Below, piece after piece: positions 20,104 to 31,283 of a stretch of DNA of 64,000 bases (positions are counted from its first letter, which is position 1; every line of letters begins with the position of its first letter). Source of the DNA: Mycolicibacter virginiensis. GTDB lineage: Bacteria > Actinomycetota > Actinomycetes > Mycobacteriales > Mycobacteriaceae. The position numbers were made by a program, and so were the translations under genes. Location: positions 1,612,001-1,676,000 of the forward strand of contig NZ_CP092430.2 of NCBI RefSeq assembly GCF_022374935.2. Reading direction: 5' to 3'. Below the pieces are notes generated by a model that was not told the DNA's origin, ran no database searches, and saw only the letters and a list, made by a program, of their open reading frames with translations.

Positions 20104-20977
20104 CGGCGGTAATCGCGCGGATGTCGGCGGGGCGAATCCGGCAGCAGCCGCCCACAATGCGTGCTCCGGCGGCCACCCACTGCTTTGCCAACGCCGCCGC
20201 AAACGTCTTGGGCCCCACCCAACGCCCGGCTCGCCATTGCTCCCCGCTGTTGGGGTAGACGATCACCGGCTTACCGGTGACTTCGCGGGCGATCTCGATC
20301 GCCGCCAGTACGTCGCCCGGGGCGCAGCAGTTGACTCCCACCGCGACGATCTGTGGCACCCCGGCGGCCACCGCGAACGCCTCCGCGAGCGGCTGTCCGG
20401 CGCGGGTTTCCCCGCCGTCGATCGTGTAACTGAGCCACGCCGGCACATGGGCAGCTTGGACCAGACCCACCAGGGCCGCCGCCTCATCGAGGTCCGGCAC
20501 CGTCTCCAATGCGAGCAGATCGGCGCCGGCGTCGGCCAGGACCTCCAACCGAGGCCGGTGCCACGCCGCCAGCTGTGCGACCGAAAGTCCGTACCGGCCG
20601 CGGTATTCCGAGCCGTCGGCGCGGGCGGCGCCGTAGGGGCCGACCGAGGCGGCAACCCAACGCTCAGGCGCGCCGCCGGCGGCTTGGCGGGCCAGGTCCA
20701 CACTGCGGCGCAACAACCCGGCGGCCGCCTGGCGGTCGATCCCGCGGGCGGCGAACCCCTCGAAGCTTGCCTGGTAGCTGGCGGTGGTCGCGATCTGCGC
20801 GCCGGCGGCGAAGAAGGCCGCGTGCACGGCCGCAATGTCTTGGGGCGCCTCAATGAGCAACCGGGCAGACCACAGCGGGTCGGAGAGGTCGGCCCCGCGG
20901 GCTTCCAGTTCCGTCGCCAGCCCCCCATCGGCGACGAGCACGGTATCGTCGGGCACGGCGAACCCCACGTTTGCCAC
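20069..20977 (-). CDS. mmuM: Homocysteine S-methyltransferase
   Basis: The protein has 302 residues. The S-methyltransferase barrel is complete: DTVLVADGGLATELEARGADL at the start, VGVNCCAPG with the first zinc Cys near residue 219 and GARIVGGCCRIRPADI with the Cys pair near residue 285. It methylates homocysteine to methionine using S-methylmethionine or related donors (Rv2458 type). The C-terminal codons form one arm of the large hairpin shared with clpP2. Confidence 0.92.
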   Translation of the reverse strand: MANVGFAVPDDTVLVADGGLATELEARGADLSDPLWSARLLIEAPQDIAAVHAAFFAAGAQIATTASYQASFEGFAARGIDRQAAAGLLRRSVDLARQAAGGAPERWVAASVGPYGAARADGSEYRGRYGLSVAQLAAWHRPRLEVLADAGADLLALETVPDLDEAAALVGLVQAAHVPAWLSYTIDGGETRAGQPLAEAFAVAAGVPQIVAVGVNCCAPGDVLAAIEIAREVTGKPVIVYPNSGEQWRAGRWVGPKTFAAALAKQWVAAGARIVGGCCRIRPADIRAITAVDSASTRQKFE

Positions 20978-21233
20978 TCTAGAGCTGGAAAGGCTCCGCC
21001 CGTCGCACAGTCGGGTAACGCCCCCGAAACGCTCACGCCACGCCAGCGCGTCACACGCCGGCTGCGGCGCCTTGGGCTATATCTTCGTGGAGCAGGCAGA
21101 CGGAGCCCGTGATGAATACCAACGACGCGATTCGGCCTTATCGGTCGCCTCGCACCGGAATGAACGGGTAGCGTCGGAGCAGACACCGGCCCCCGACGAC
21201 AGACGGCGAACAGGAAGTAGGTCCTAACGCACT

Positions 21234-22517
21234 ATGGCGCGCATTGGAGACGGCGGGGACCTGCTGAAGTGTTCGTTCTGTGGCAAGAGCCAGAAGCAGG
21301 TCAAGAAGCTCATCGCAGGTCCGGGCGTCTACATCTGCGATGAGTGCATCGACCTGTGCAACGAGATCATCGAAGAGGAGTTGGCCGACGCCGACGACGT
21401 GAAGCTCGATGAACTGCCCAAGCCTGCGGAGATCCGGGAGTTCCTGGAGGGCTACGTCATCGGCCAGGACACGGCCAAGCGCACGCTCGCGGTGGCCGTC
21501 TACAACCACTACAAGCGCATCCAGGCCGGCGAGAAGAGCCGGGACTCGCGTTCCGGTGAGCCGGTTGAGCTGACCAAGTCCAACATCTTGATGCTCGGGC
21601 CCACTGGCTGCGGCAAGACCTACCTGGCCCAGACCCTGGCCAAGATGCTCAACGTGCCGTTCGCGATCGCCGACGCCACCGCGCTCACCGAAGCGGGCTA
21701 CGTGGGTGAGGACGTCGAGAACATTCTGCTCAAGCTGATTCAAGCGGCCGACTATGACGTCAAGCGCGCCGAGACCGGCATCGTCTACATCGACGAGGTC
21801 GACAAGATCGCCCGCAAGAGCGAGAACCCGTCGATCACCCGCGACGTCTCCGGCGAGGGCGTGCAACAGGCACTGCTGAAGATCCTGGAGGGCACTCAGG
21901 CCTCGGTTCCGCCGCAGGGCGGCCGCAAGCACCCGCACCAGGAATTCATCCAGATCGACACCACCAACGTGTTGTTCATCGTCGCCGGTGCGTTCGCCGG
22001 GTTGGAGAAGATCGTCTCGGATCGGGTTGGCAAGCGGGGCTTGGGTTTTGGCGCCGAAGTCCGGTCCAAGGCCGAGATCGACACCACCGACCACTTCGCC
22101 GAGGTCATGCCCGAGGACCTGATCAAGTTCGGTCTGATCCCCGAGTTCATCGGCCGGTTGCCGGTGGTGGCCTCGGTGACCAACCTCGACATGGAGTCGT
22201 TGGTCAAGATCCTGTCGGAGCCTAAGAACGCGCTCGTCAAGCAGTACACCCGGCTGTTCGAGATGGACGGGGTGGAGCTGGAGTTCAGCCAGGACGCGCT
22301 GGAGGCCATCGCGGATCAGGCGATCCACCGTGGCACCGGTGCGCGCGGTCTGCGGGCGATCATGGAAGAAGTCCTGCTGCCGGTCATGTACGACATCCCG
22401 AGCCGCAACGACGTCGCCAAGGTCGTCGTGACCAAGGAAACGGTGCAGGACAACGTGTTGCCGACCATCGTGCCGCGCAAGGCGTCCCGCGGCGAGCGTC
22501 GCGACAAGAGCGCCTGA
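21234..22517 (+). CDS. clpX: ATP-dependent Clp protease ATP-binding subunit ClpX
   Basis: The protein has 427 residues. It begins with a C4 zinc-binding domain ([14 protein letters not shown]...[11 protein letters not shown]). The AAA+ module has Walker [14 protein letters not shown], Walker [12 protein letters not shown], the pore loop containing GYVGEDVEN, and the IGF-like ClpP-docking loop region. The arginine-sensor segment is GRLPVVASV...[19 protein letters not shown]. It unfolds substrates for ClpP1P2. It is separated from the clpP genes by mmuM, as in M. tuberculosis. The start follows a GAAGTAGG site. Confidence 0.97.
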   Translation: MARIGDGGDLLKCSFCGKSQKQVKKLIAGPGVYICDECIDLCNEIIEEELADADDVKLDELPKPAEIREFLEGYVIGQDTAKRTLAVAVYNHYKRIQAGEKSRDSRSGEPVELTKSNILMLGPTGCGKTYLAQTLAKMLNVPFAIADATALTEAGYVGEDVENILLKLIQAADYDVKRAETGIVYIDEVDKIARKSENPSITRDVSGEGVQQALLKILEGTQASVPPQGGRKHPHQEFIQIDTTNVLFIVAGAFAGLEKIVSDRVGKRGLGFGAEVRSKAEIDTTDHFAEVMPEDLIKFGLIPEFIGRLPVVASVTNLDMESLVKILSEPKNALVKQYTRLFEMDGVELEFSQDALEAIADQAIHRGTGARGLRAIMEEVLLPVMYDIPSRNDVAKVVVTKETVQDNVLPTIVPRKASRGERRDKSA

Positions 22518-22803
22518 TCCGGGGCGGCGCTCGTCGCCGCGCAAAGTTACTCGCCAGTACCGAACTTCTCTTAGAGTTGGCGCGCGGGTGAACGTGATGA
22601 AAACCACATTTCCGGCTCAAGTTGACCTCGAACCCCGGTGTGACATCGACATTTAACACTGAGTAACCCGAATTTCGACACGGTGTGGCGTCGTATGGTC
22701 TATAAGAGCGGTGCAATAATCGGTACTGCCAGTGACAGAAAAACTTGTGGGTGCGCCAGCCGTGCTGCGCGGGCCCGGGTGGACAGTGATGGAAGGCGGG
22801 GCC

Positions 22804-24740
22804 GTGGGGCCGAGTGGTAACGGAGTCGGGTCGGCACCCGGTCGCCAAAAACTCGAGAAAGTCGTCATCCGTTTCGCCGGTGACTCCGGCGACGGCATGC
22901 AGCTCACCGGCGATCGTTTCACCTCTGAAGCGGCCCTGTTCGGCAACGACCTGGCTACTCAGCCGAACTACCCGGCCGAGATCCGCGCACCTCAGGGCAC
23001 CCTGCCCGGTGTGTCGTCGTTCCAGATCCAGATCGCCGACTTCGACATCCTCACCGCCGGTGACCGCCCCGACGTGTTGGTGGCGATGAACCCGGCGGCG
23101 CTGAAGGCCAACATCGGCGACCTGCCGCGCGGCGGCATGGTGATCGTCAACTCCGACGAGTTCACCAAGCGCAACCTGGCCAAGATCGGCTACGAGACCA
23201 ACCCGCTGGAGACCGAGGAACTCTCGGACTACGTCGTGGTCCCGGTCGCGATGACCTCCCTGACCCTGGGGGCGGTCGAGGCGATCGGCGCTACCAAGAA
23301 GGACGGCGCCCGGGCCAAGAACATGTTCGCCCTCGGCCTGCTGTCCTGGATGTACGGCCGGGAGCTGGAGAGCAGCGAGCGCTTCATCAAGGAGAAGTTC
23401 GCCAAGAAGCCTGACGTGGCCGACGCCAACGTCCTGGCACTGAAGGCGGGCTGGAACTACGGCGAGACCACCGAGGCGTTCGGTACCACCTACGAGATCG
23501 CCCCGGCCAAGCTGCCGGCGGGCGAGTACCGCCAGATCTCGGGCAACACCGCAATGGCCTACGGCGTGATCGTCGCCGGCCAGCTGGCCGACACCCAGGT
23601 GGTGCTGGGGACCTACCCGATCACCCCGGCTTCGGACATCCTGCACGAGCTGTCGAAGTACAAGAACTTCAACGTGCTGACCTTCCAGGCCGAGGACGAG
23701 ATCGCCGGCATCGGTGCCGCGATCGGCGCCTCCTACGGCGGTGCGCTGGGTGTCACGAGCACCTCCGGTCCCGGCTTGGCGCTCAAGGCCGAGGCGCTGG
23801 GCCTGGCCGTGATGACCGAGCTGCCGCTGCTGCTGATCAACGTCCAGCGCGGCGGTCCGTCCACCGGCCTGCCCACCAAGACCGAGCAGGCCGACCTGAT
23901 GCAGGCGCTCTACGGACGCAACGGTGAGTCGCCGGTGGCGGTTGTGGCGCCGTGCACGCCGTCGGACTGCTTCGACGCGGCCATCGAGGCCGTCCGGATC
24001 GCGGTGACCTACCGCACCCCGGTGGTGCTGCTCTCCGACGGCGCGATCGCCAATGGTTCGGAGCCGTGGCGTATCCCGGATGTTGCCGCGATGGCGCCCA
24101 TCGACCAAAACCTGGCTAAGGCCGGCGAGGACTTCGCGCCGTACGCACGCGACCCGGAGACCCTGGCCCGCCAGTTCGCCATCCCCGGCACCCCGGGCCT
24201 GGAGCACCGGATCGGTGGCCTGGAGAAGGCCAACGGCTCCGGGGCGATCTCCTACGAGCCGGCCAACCACGACCTGATGGTTCGGCTGCGGCAGGCCAAG
24301 ATCGACGGCATCAAGGTTCCGGACCTGGTCGTCGACGACCCGTCCGGGGACGCCGAGCTGCTGATGCTGGGCTGGGGCAGTTCCTACGGTCCGATCGCCG
24401 AGGCCTGCCGGCGGGTCCGGCGTGGCGGTGTCAAGGTCGCGCAGGCGCACCTGCGCAACCTCAACCCGCTGCCGGCCAACCTGGGTGAGGTGCTGCGGCG
24501 CTACCCCAAGGTGGTGCTGCCGGAGATGAACCTGGGCCAGTTGGCGCTGCTGCTGCGGGGCCGCTACCTGGTCGACATCCAGTCGGTGACCAAGGTGACC
24601 GGCCAGGCATTCCTGGCCGACGAGGTCGAGGGGATCATCGACGACGCGCTGGCCGGCACGCTGGCCGACCGGGAGAACGAGAAGGCGTCGCTGGCCAGGG
24701 CCGCGGCGGTCACCATTGTGGGTACAGCAGGAGCGAATTC

Positions 24741-24744
<4 letters not shown>
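22804..24744 (+). CDS. korA: 2-oxoglutarate:ferredoxin oxidoreductase, alpha (fused gamma-alpha) subunit
   Basis: The protein has about 646 residues from GTG 22804, chosen because GGAAGG (22791-22796) sits at the right distance and the following residues VGPSGNG match the M. tuberculosis start. An in-frame GTG at 22732 would add 24 residues. The N-terminal gamma domain contains VIRFAGDSGDGMQLTGDRF. The alpha domain has QVVLGTYPITPASDILHEL and QRGGPSTGLPTKTEQAD. With KorB it decarboxylates 2-oxoglutarate to succinyl-CoA, giving a CoA- and ferredoxin-dependent TCA route. Its stop overlaps the korB start by 4 nt. Confidence 0.95.
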
Positions 24745-25826
<1,082 letters not shown>

Positions 25827-25830
25827 CGTC

Positions 25831-26403
25831 ATGACTGCCGGTCGGTTGGCCGGTGTCGTGCTGGCCGGCGGCGCTTCGCGCCGGATGGGCCGCGATAAGG
25901 CCACTCTGACCCTGCCGGGCAGGTTCGCCGGTCTCACCCTGGTGGAACATCAGGTCTCGCTGCTGGCGCTGCGCTGCGATCCCGTCTTCGTGGTTGCCGC
26001 CCAGGGCCAGGTGCTGCCGGAGCTCGCTGCGCAGGTATTGCACGACGAAGTGCCCGGGCTGGGTCCGTTGCCCGCAATCGGGCTGGGGCTGCATGCGGCG
26101 GCACAGGCCGGCGCCCCACGCGCCTTCGTCTGCGCGGTCGACATGCCTTTTCTGACAACGGATTTGATCGACGCGCTGACTTCTCCGCTGGCCGACGTCG
26201 TGCTGCCGCACGCGGATCGCGACCACTATCTGGCCGGGACGTATCGCACCGCCCTCGCCGACACCGTCGATGCCTTGGTCGCCTCCGGGGAACGCCGGGT
26301 GGGCGCGTTGATCGACGTGGCCGACGTCCGGCGGATCGTGCTGGCCGACGCGTCCCCGCTGGCCAATCTCAACTCCCCGGACGACGTCGCAGGCCTGCGG
26401 TGA
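25831..26403 (+). CDS. mobA: Molybdenum cofactor guanylyltransferase
   Basis: The protein has 190 residues from ATG 25831. The nucleotidyltransferase signature [21 protein letters not shown] is at residues 6-25. Further on, [14 protein letters not shown] and [15 protein letters not shown] carry the metal-binding Asp, and LANLNSPDD is the C-terminal motif. It attaches GMP to molybdopterin to make the bis-MGD cofactor. Transcription with korAB follows from the 4-bp gap. Confidence 0.92.
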   Translation: MTAGRLAGVVLAGGASRRMGRDKATLTLPGRFAGLTLVEHQVSLLALRCDPVFVVAAQGQVLPELAAQVLHDEVPGLGPLPAIGLGLHAAAQAGAPRAFVCAVDMPFLTTDLIDALTSPLADVVLPHADRDHYLAGTYRTALADTVDALVASGERRVGALIDVADVRRIVLADASPLANLNSPDDVAGLR

Positions 26404-27029
26404 GTCCTACAGCAGCAAATTAGATTTTGGGCTCAGCAAAAACGCTATTCCGTCGGTTCATGAATAACGAGATAAACCATCTTCTTATCTGCGCGAGATG
26501 CAAATAATATTGGCGTGATGGCAAATCGGTGTTCCGGCTGACCTGTCTTGGGGTTCCGGAAACGCTTGTGGCGCAAGGCAATTGATTTGGGCCTCGATAC
26601 GTGTCGGACGTTGGGTCGAGCCGGATCGCGGCGTCGATTTCTCCTGGTCGAGTAACTCGCCGGTTCGATGGCCGCGGTTCTTTCGCCTGCTTGACACGCT
26701 TCGGTCGGCTCCAGTTCCATGACCTGCGACAAGTGAGGCAGATGATGCTGTTGATGCCCCTGCAGCGAGCGACTTTTGGGGCCGCGGAGGATCGGTCGAC
26801 CTCAAATCCGCTCATTTCCAGTGGTCCAGCCCACAAAAAACCCGTGATCTGACTCACGCTCGCCGCGGCGCTCCGCCGCGTTGACGGAACACCTAAAGCC
26901 GGTGCTGACCTGCTGTAACCATTCTCGGCGGCGGTGTGATGGTTTCGTTATCTGTCCGAAATATTCGCGACATGCGGTTGGACTTGTCGCATGAACGTTT
27001 CGTAAGTTTCCCTCGCCCTAATGCGAGGC
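26404..27029. other. Long AT-richer gap between mobA and rpfE; no certain gene
   Basis: This stretch is visibly poorer in G+C than its surroundings, especially 26404-26600. It carries several minus-strand openings of 95-145 codons in different frames (for example 26857-26420 and 26732-26445). None has a convincing ribosome site or a family signature. The 26732-26445 frame ends HRFAITPILFASRADKK...VYLVIHEPTE, which looks more protein-like than the others and might be a small real gene. A weak hairpin CGCGGCG-CTC-CGCCGCG is at 26864-26880. M. tuberculosis also has small hypothetical genes in this gap, as I recall. Confidence 0.4.
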
Positions 27030-27561
<532 letters not shown>

Positions 27562-27582
27562 CCATCCCGCTAGCGCTAGCGA

Positions 27583-27615
27583 CGACGGCGCCGGGCGAGC
27601 AGCCCGGCGCCGTCG
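27583..27615 (+). terminator. rpfE terminator hairpin
   Basis: A 14-bp perfect GC stem, 27583-27596 with 27602-27615 (CGACGGCGCCGGGC / GCCCGGCGCCGTCG), around loop GAGCA, lies 21 bp after the rpfE stop. The 12-bp palindrome GCTAGCGCTAGC (27569-27580) sits just before it. There is no T-run. The next gene starts only 40 bp later. Confidence 0.65.
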
Positions 27616-27655
27616 GCGTCGGAACGGACCCCGGCCGGCGAGTAGCGTCGGGCGT

Positions 27656-28912
27656 GTGCCTGACACGCCTCGTGAGCTCGACATCATCCTCTATGGAGCT
27701 ACCGGTTTCGCCGGGAAGCTGACCGCCCAATACCTGGCCCGCGCCGGCGGCGCCGCCCGGATCGGGTTGGCGGGCCGCTCGGCGGAACGGTTGCGCGAGG
27801 TTCGCGACCACCTCGGATCGCCCGCCCAAGACTGGCCGATCGTGGTGGCCGATGCCGACAAACCGGCGACCCTGGAGGCGATGGCGGCCCGCACCCGGGT
27901 GGTGATCACCACCGTCGGCCCCTACACCCGCTATGGAATGCCCTTGGTTGCGGCCTGTGCTGCGGCGGGCACCGATTACGCCGACCTCACCGGCGAGGCG
28001 CTGTTCGTGCGGGAGAGCATCGATCGCCACCACAAGCAGGCCGCCGGCAACGGCGCGCGCATCGTGCACGCCTGCGGCTTCGACTCACTTCCGTCGGATA
28101 TGAGCGTCTATGCCCTGTACCGGGCGGCCCGCGACGACGGCACCGGCGACCTGCTCGACACCGACTACGTGGTGCGAGGTTTCTCCGCCGGGATCTCCGG
28201 AGGCACGCTGGCCTCGATGGTCGAGGTCCTCAGCGCCGCGGCCAACGACCCGGCGGCCCGACGCCTGCTGAATGATCCCCACACGCTCAGCTCCGATCGG
28301 TCCGCCGAGCCCCGATTGGGCCCCGAGCCGGACCTGTTGTGGCGGCGGGGTCGGGACATCGCGCCAGAACTGGACGGAATCTGGACCGCCGGCTTCGCCA
28401 TGGCGCCCGTCAACACCCGCATCGTGCGGCGCAGCAACGGACTGCTGGACTGGGCCTACGGGCGTCGCTTCCGCTACGCCGAGCACATGAGCGCCGGCTC
28501 GTCGGCCGCGGCACCGGTGCTGTCTGGATTGGCGACCGGGATCGGCAAGCTGACCTTCGGGATCGGCGGTCACCTCTTGGGGCTCGTGCCGGCCGGATTG
28601 CTCGAGCGGGTGTTGCCCAAGCCGGGCACCGGCCCCAGCCGCAGCCGCCGGGAGAACGGCTACTACCGCATCGAGACCTACACGACCACCAGCACCGGCG
28701 CCCGCTACCGGGCGGACATGGCGCAGCGAGGTGACCCCGGCTACCAGGCCACTTCGGTGCTGTTGGGCGAGTGCGCGCTGGCGTTGGCGCTGGACCGCGA
28801 CGCATTGCCCGACCAGTTCGGCGTGCTCACCCCGGCGGCCGCGATGGGCGATGTGCTGCTGGCCAGACTGCCTGCGGCGGGAGTGACGCTAGAGGTTTCG
28901 CGGCTGCGCTGA
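27656..28912 (+). CDS. Saccharopine dehydrogenase-like trans-acting enoyl reductase family protein
   Basis: The protein has 418 residues from GTG 27656 (VPDTPRELDIILYGATGFAGKL), matching the 419-residue length I recall for Rv2449c; the open frame upstream runs through rpfE and its terminator. The NAD(P)-binding Rossmann loop is YGATGFAGKLTAQYL. It has VVITTVGPYTRYGMPLVAACAAAGTDYADLTGE and HACGFDSLPSDMSVY, characteristic of the family that includes the phthiocerol/phenolglycolipid trans-enoyl reductase Rv2953. It probably reduces a lipid intermediate, but the substrate of this paralogue is not known. Confidence 0.87.
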   Translation: MPDTPRELDIILYGATGFAGKLTAQYLARAGGAARIGLAGRSAERLREVRDHLGSPAQDWPIVVADADKPATLEAMAARTRVVITTVGPYTRYGMPLVAACAAAGTDYADLTGEALFVRESIDRHHKQAAGNGARIVHACGFDSLPSDMSVYALYRAARDDGTGDLLDTDYVVRGFSAGISGGTLASMVEVLSAAANDPAARRLLNDPHTLSSDRSAEPRLGPEPDLLWRRGRDIAPELDGIWTAGFAMAPVNTRIVRRSNGLLDWAYGRRFRYAEHMSAGSSAAAPVLSGLATGIGKLTFGIGGHLLGLVPAGLLERVLPKPGTGPSRSRRENGYYRIETYTTTSTGARYRADMAQRGDPGYQATSVLLGECALALALDRDALPDQFGVLTPAAAMGDVLLARLPAAGVTLEVSRLR

Positions 28913-29011
28913 TCGGGGCCGATTGTTCGGGTGCCGGTCGCTGAATCTTTCCGCTAGTGTCGATTTCGACCGCTGCCCCTGGCAGCACCCCAGCGAAGAA
29001 GGTGGAATCTC

Positions 29012-29602
29012 ATGGCCGGCCTCGACGATCTTTTCGCTCAGATCCCCATCCAGGACATCGCCAACCAGCTCGGCGCTGACTCGGGTGAAGTGGACAGCAC
29101 CATTCGTACCCTGGTGCCGGTGCTGGTCGGCGGCTTGAGCGAGAACGCCCAAGACCCGGGCCAGGCCAACAGCATCGTCAACACCGCTGCCACCTTCGCA
29201 GCCCAGGGACTGCTGGACAACGCGCTGGGCGCCAGCCAGTCCGAAGGCCAGCAGGTGATCTCCACCATCTTCGGCGGCAACGACACCAGCCAGGTCGCCT
29301 CGGCGCTGTCGGGTGCCGGCGCGGGCAACAACGACCTGCTGCAGAAGCTGCTGCCGATCATTGCGCCGATCGTGCTCGCCTACATCGGCAAGCAACTGAG
29401 CGGCCAGAAGGCCGAGCCGGCCCAGGAGCAGGCCGCCGGTGGTGGCGGTCTCGGTGACGTCCTGGGCAGCATCCTGGGCGGCATGGCCGGCGGCGGCGCC
29501 GCCAAGAACCAGTCGATGGGCAGCATCCTGGGCAATGCCCTCGGCGGCAAGACCGGCGAGGCGATCGGCGGCATCCTCGGCGGGTTGCTCGGCAAGAAGT
29601 AG
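29012..29602 (+). CDS. DUF937-family protein
   Basis: The protein has 196 residues from ATG 29012 behind GAAGAAGGTGG. Residues 1-110 form the DUF937 helical repeat domain (IANQLGADSGEVDSTIRTLVPVLVGGL...). A hydrophobic stretch LLPIIAPIVLAYIGKQL follows, then a Gly/Leu-rich tail with repeated LGxILGG units (GDVLGSILGGMAGG, MGSILGNALGGKT, IGGILGGLLGKK). The function is unknown. The terminator that should follow is split by an insertion sequence. Confidence 0.85.
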   Translation: MAGLDDLFAQIPIQDIANQLGADSGEVDSTIRTLVPVLVGGLSENAQDPGQANSIVNTAATFAAQGLLDNALGASQSEGQQVISTIFGGNDTSQVASALSGAGAGNNDLLQKLLPIIAPIVLAYIGKQLSGQKAEPAQEQAAGGGGLGDVLGSILGGMAGGGAAKNQSMGSILGNALGGKTGEAIGGILGGLLGKK

Positions 29603-29611
29603 CGCGTCAGC

Positions 29612-29627
29612 GCAGAGCCCCCGAACC
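29612..29627 (+). terminator. Left arm of a terminator split by the IS element
   Basis: AGCCCCCGAACC at 29616-29627 is the exact reverse complement of 31284-31295. With four more outer pairs (two of them G-U) the stem reaches 16 bp. The left arm follows the DUF937 stop by about 10 bp. The insertion sequence occupies the loop. Confidence 0.6.
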
Positions 29628-29642
29628 GACCAGGCGGGTTCA

Positions 29643-29687
29643 CATGGTCGTCGCAACACTCTCGATTGAGAGGTTGCGGCGACCATG
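29643..29687 (+). repeat. Long hairpin at the left end covering the transposase start codon
   Basis: Bases 29643-29657 pair with 29673-29687 and bases 29659-29663 with 29668-29672. This gives a 20-bp stem with one G-U pair, one bulged A and loop GATT. The ATG (29685-29687) and the GAGAGG ribosome-site candidate (29668-29673) are both inside the stem. The left terminal repeat is the outer arm. Confidence 0.65.
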
Positions 29688-31247
29688 TCGTTTTTGGAGG
29701 ACTGTGCGCGGTTCGGTGACCAGCTAGCGAAGTTGGTCGATGCTGGGGTTCCGGTTAAGGAGGCTGCGGTCGCGGTCGGCCTGTCCCGTGACCGGTGCTA
29801 TGCGATTCTGCGGGCCATCGGCCGGCCGGCCGGGCAGGCCCGGGGTCCTGGCAAGCGTGGTGATCAGCGTGGGGTTGCCGATCGGGACATCATCGTGGCC
29901 GTATTCGACAAGACGGGCTCGATCAATCAGGCGGCAAAAGCCTGTCGGGTATCGCATTCGGTGGCGCGTCGAATATTGGTCGTCGAGGGTCTGGTCACCA
30001 CCGAGAAGATCCCGCCGAAGGGCAAGGACGAGGCCAAACGTCGTTGCATGGAGCTGCTCGCGGCCGGCTGGTCAACCGCGCAGGCAGCTCGTGAGGTCGG
30101 TGTGAACGTACGGACCGCGCGGGACTGGCGCCAGGGGATTCGCCACGTCAACAACACGCGGATCTATCCCGATGGCCGGGTCGTGGACTACAACCACGGC
30201 ACCGTCTACAAACAGCCTGTGACCAGTGTGACCTGCGATGACACCGGGCCGCCGGCGATTGACGGCCGGTATCTGTCGATCGAGGATCGGGTAGCGATCG
30301 CCGAGGGCCTGCTCGGGAGGGATTCGCTGCGGGCGATCGCCGACCGGATCGGCAAGAACGTCTCCACCGTCTCGCGGGAGGTCCGCAGACACAGCATTGA
30401 TGGCCGATACCTGCCGTATCAGGCCGATCGTGTGGCAGTGGCGGCCCGGGCGCGGCCCAAGGGGTTCAAACTGGTGGTGAACACGGTCCTGCGGGAGGCG
30501 GTCGAGGAAGGCTTATCGCGCAAGCTCTCACCGGAGCAGATCTCGCGCCGCCTGCGCCGGGATCATCCCGACGACGAGAGCATGTGGGTGAGCCACGAAA
30601 CGATCTACCAGGCCCTCTACTTCCAGGCCCGAGGTGGCTTGAAACGAGAAGTGCAGCAAGCACTTCGGACCGGACGAACGAGACGTAAACCGCACCGCAA
30701 AGACGGCGAACGCTATCAGCGGTTCACCGACCCGATGGTGATGATCAGCGACCGCCCCGCCGAAGTCGAAGACCGTGCGATCCCCGGGCATTGGGAAGGC
30801 GATCTGATCACCGGGGAGAAGAACCAGACCGCGATCGGCACCCTCGTCGAGCGAACGACGCGCTACACGATGCTGCTGCACCTACCGGGCGGGCATGACG
30901 CCGAGACCGTGCGCGATGCACTGATCGCAACTATGAGCACCCTGCCGGCACATCTGCGGGGGTCACTGACCTGGGACCAAGGCGCCGAGATGGCCGGGCA
31001 CAAGCAGTTCAGCATGGCCACCGACATGGCCGTCTATTTCTGCGATCCGGCCAGCCCCTGGCAGCGTGGCAGCAACGAGAACACCAACGGACTGCTGCGG
31101 CAGTACTTCCCCAAAGGAACCGACCTGAGCATCTACGGACCCGAAGACCTCGAACACGTCGCCCAAGAGCTCAACAGCCGCCCACGCAAAACGCTCGGCT
31201 GGGATACCCCAGCCGAGCGCCTGCGTGATCTACTACTGGCCAACTAG
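29685..31247 (+). CDS. IS30-family transposase
   Basis: The protein has 520 residues, longer than most IS30 transposases (about 320-430). The C-terminal rve-type core has the DDE triad D373 (GHWEGDLITGE), D431 (TWDQGAEMAGH) and E465 (NENTNGLLRQYFPKGT). Residues 196-236 form the usual IS30 HTH (LSIEDRVAIAEGLLGRDSLRAIADRIGKNVSTVSREV). The extra N-terminus holds three further HTH-like units around 22-48, 78-102 and 127-150. The reading frame has no stops or frameshift, so the element could be active. Confidence 0.92.
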   Translation: MSFLEDCARFGDQLAKLVDAGVPVKEAAVAVGLSRDRCYAILRAIGRPAGQARGPGKRGDQRGVADRDIIVAVFDKTGSINQAAKACRVSHSVARRILVVEGLVTTEKIPPKGKDEAKRRCMELLAAGWSTAQAAREVGVNVRTARDWRQGIRHVNNTRIYPDGRVVDYNHGTVYKQPVTSVTCDDTGPPAIDGRYLSIEDRVAIAEGLLGRDSLRAIADRIGKNVSTVSREVRRHSIDGRYLPYQADRVAVAARARPKGFKLVVNTVLREAVEEGLSRKLSPEQISRRLRRDHPDDESMWVSHETIYQALYFQARGGLKREVQQALRTGRTRRKPHRKDGERYQRFTDPMVMISDRPAEVEDRAIPGHWEGDLITGEKNQTAIGTLVERTTRYTMLLHLPGGHDAETVRDALIATMSTLPAHLRGSLTWDQGAEMAGHKQFSMATDMAVYFCDPASPWQRGSNENTNGLLRQYFPKGTDLSIYGPEDLEHVAQELNSRPRKTLGWDTPAERLRDLLLAN

Positions 31248-31252
31248 CCAGC

Positions 31253-31267
31253 AGTGTTGCGACGACC
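31253..31267 (-). repeat. Right terminal inverted repeat of the IS element
   Basis: AGTGTTGCGACGACC, the exact reverse complement of the left terminal repeat at 29646-29660. It lies 5 bp after the transposase stop codon. Confidence 0.85.
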
Positions 31268-31283
31268 CCTAGAAACCGGCTCA

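Larger units (their letters stand above)
29646..31267 (+). mobile_element. IS30-family insertion sequence, 1622 bp, apparently intact
   Basis: The element is bounded by perfect 15-bp terminal inverted repeats: GGTCGTCGCAACACT at 29646-29660 and its complement at 31253-31267. It contains one complete DDE transposase gene filling nearly all of the element. The flanking bases (CAT left, CCT right) show no obvious target duplication of 2-3 bp, so the exact outer borders could differ by a few bases. No second copy lies in this window. Confidence 0.85.

Noticed and set aside
22384..24450. 688-codon minus-strand open frame opposite korA
   Set aside because: Shadow frame caused by high third-position GC; korA on the plus strand has clear motifs throughout.
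26420..26857. 145-codon minus-strand frame in the mobA-rpfE gap
   Set aside because: Codon content and the Arg/Ser-rich translation do not look coding, and there is no good ribosome site; kept only as part of the gap description.
29646..29660. Target-site duplication for the IS element
   Set aside because: The flanking triplets CAT and CCT do not match, so no duplication can be claimed.
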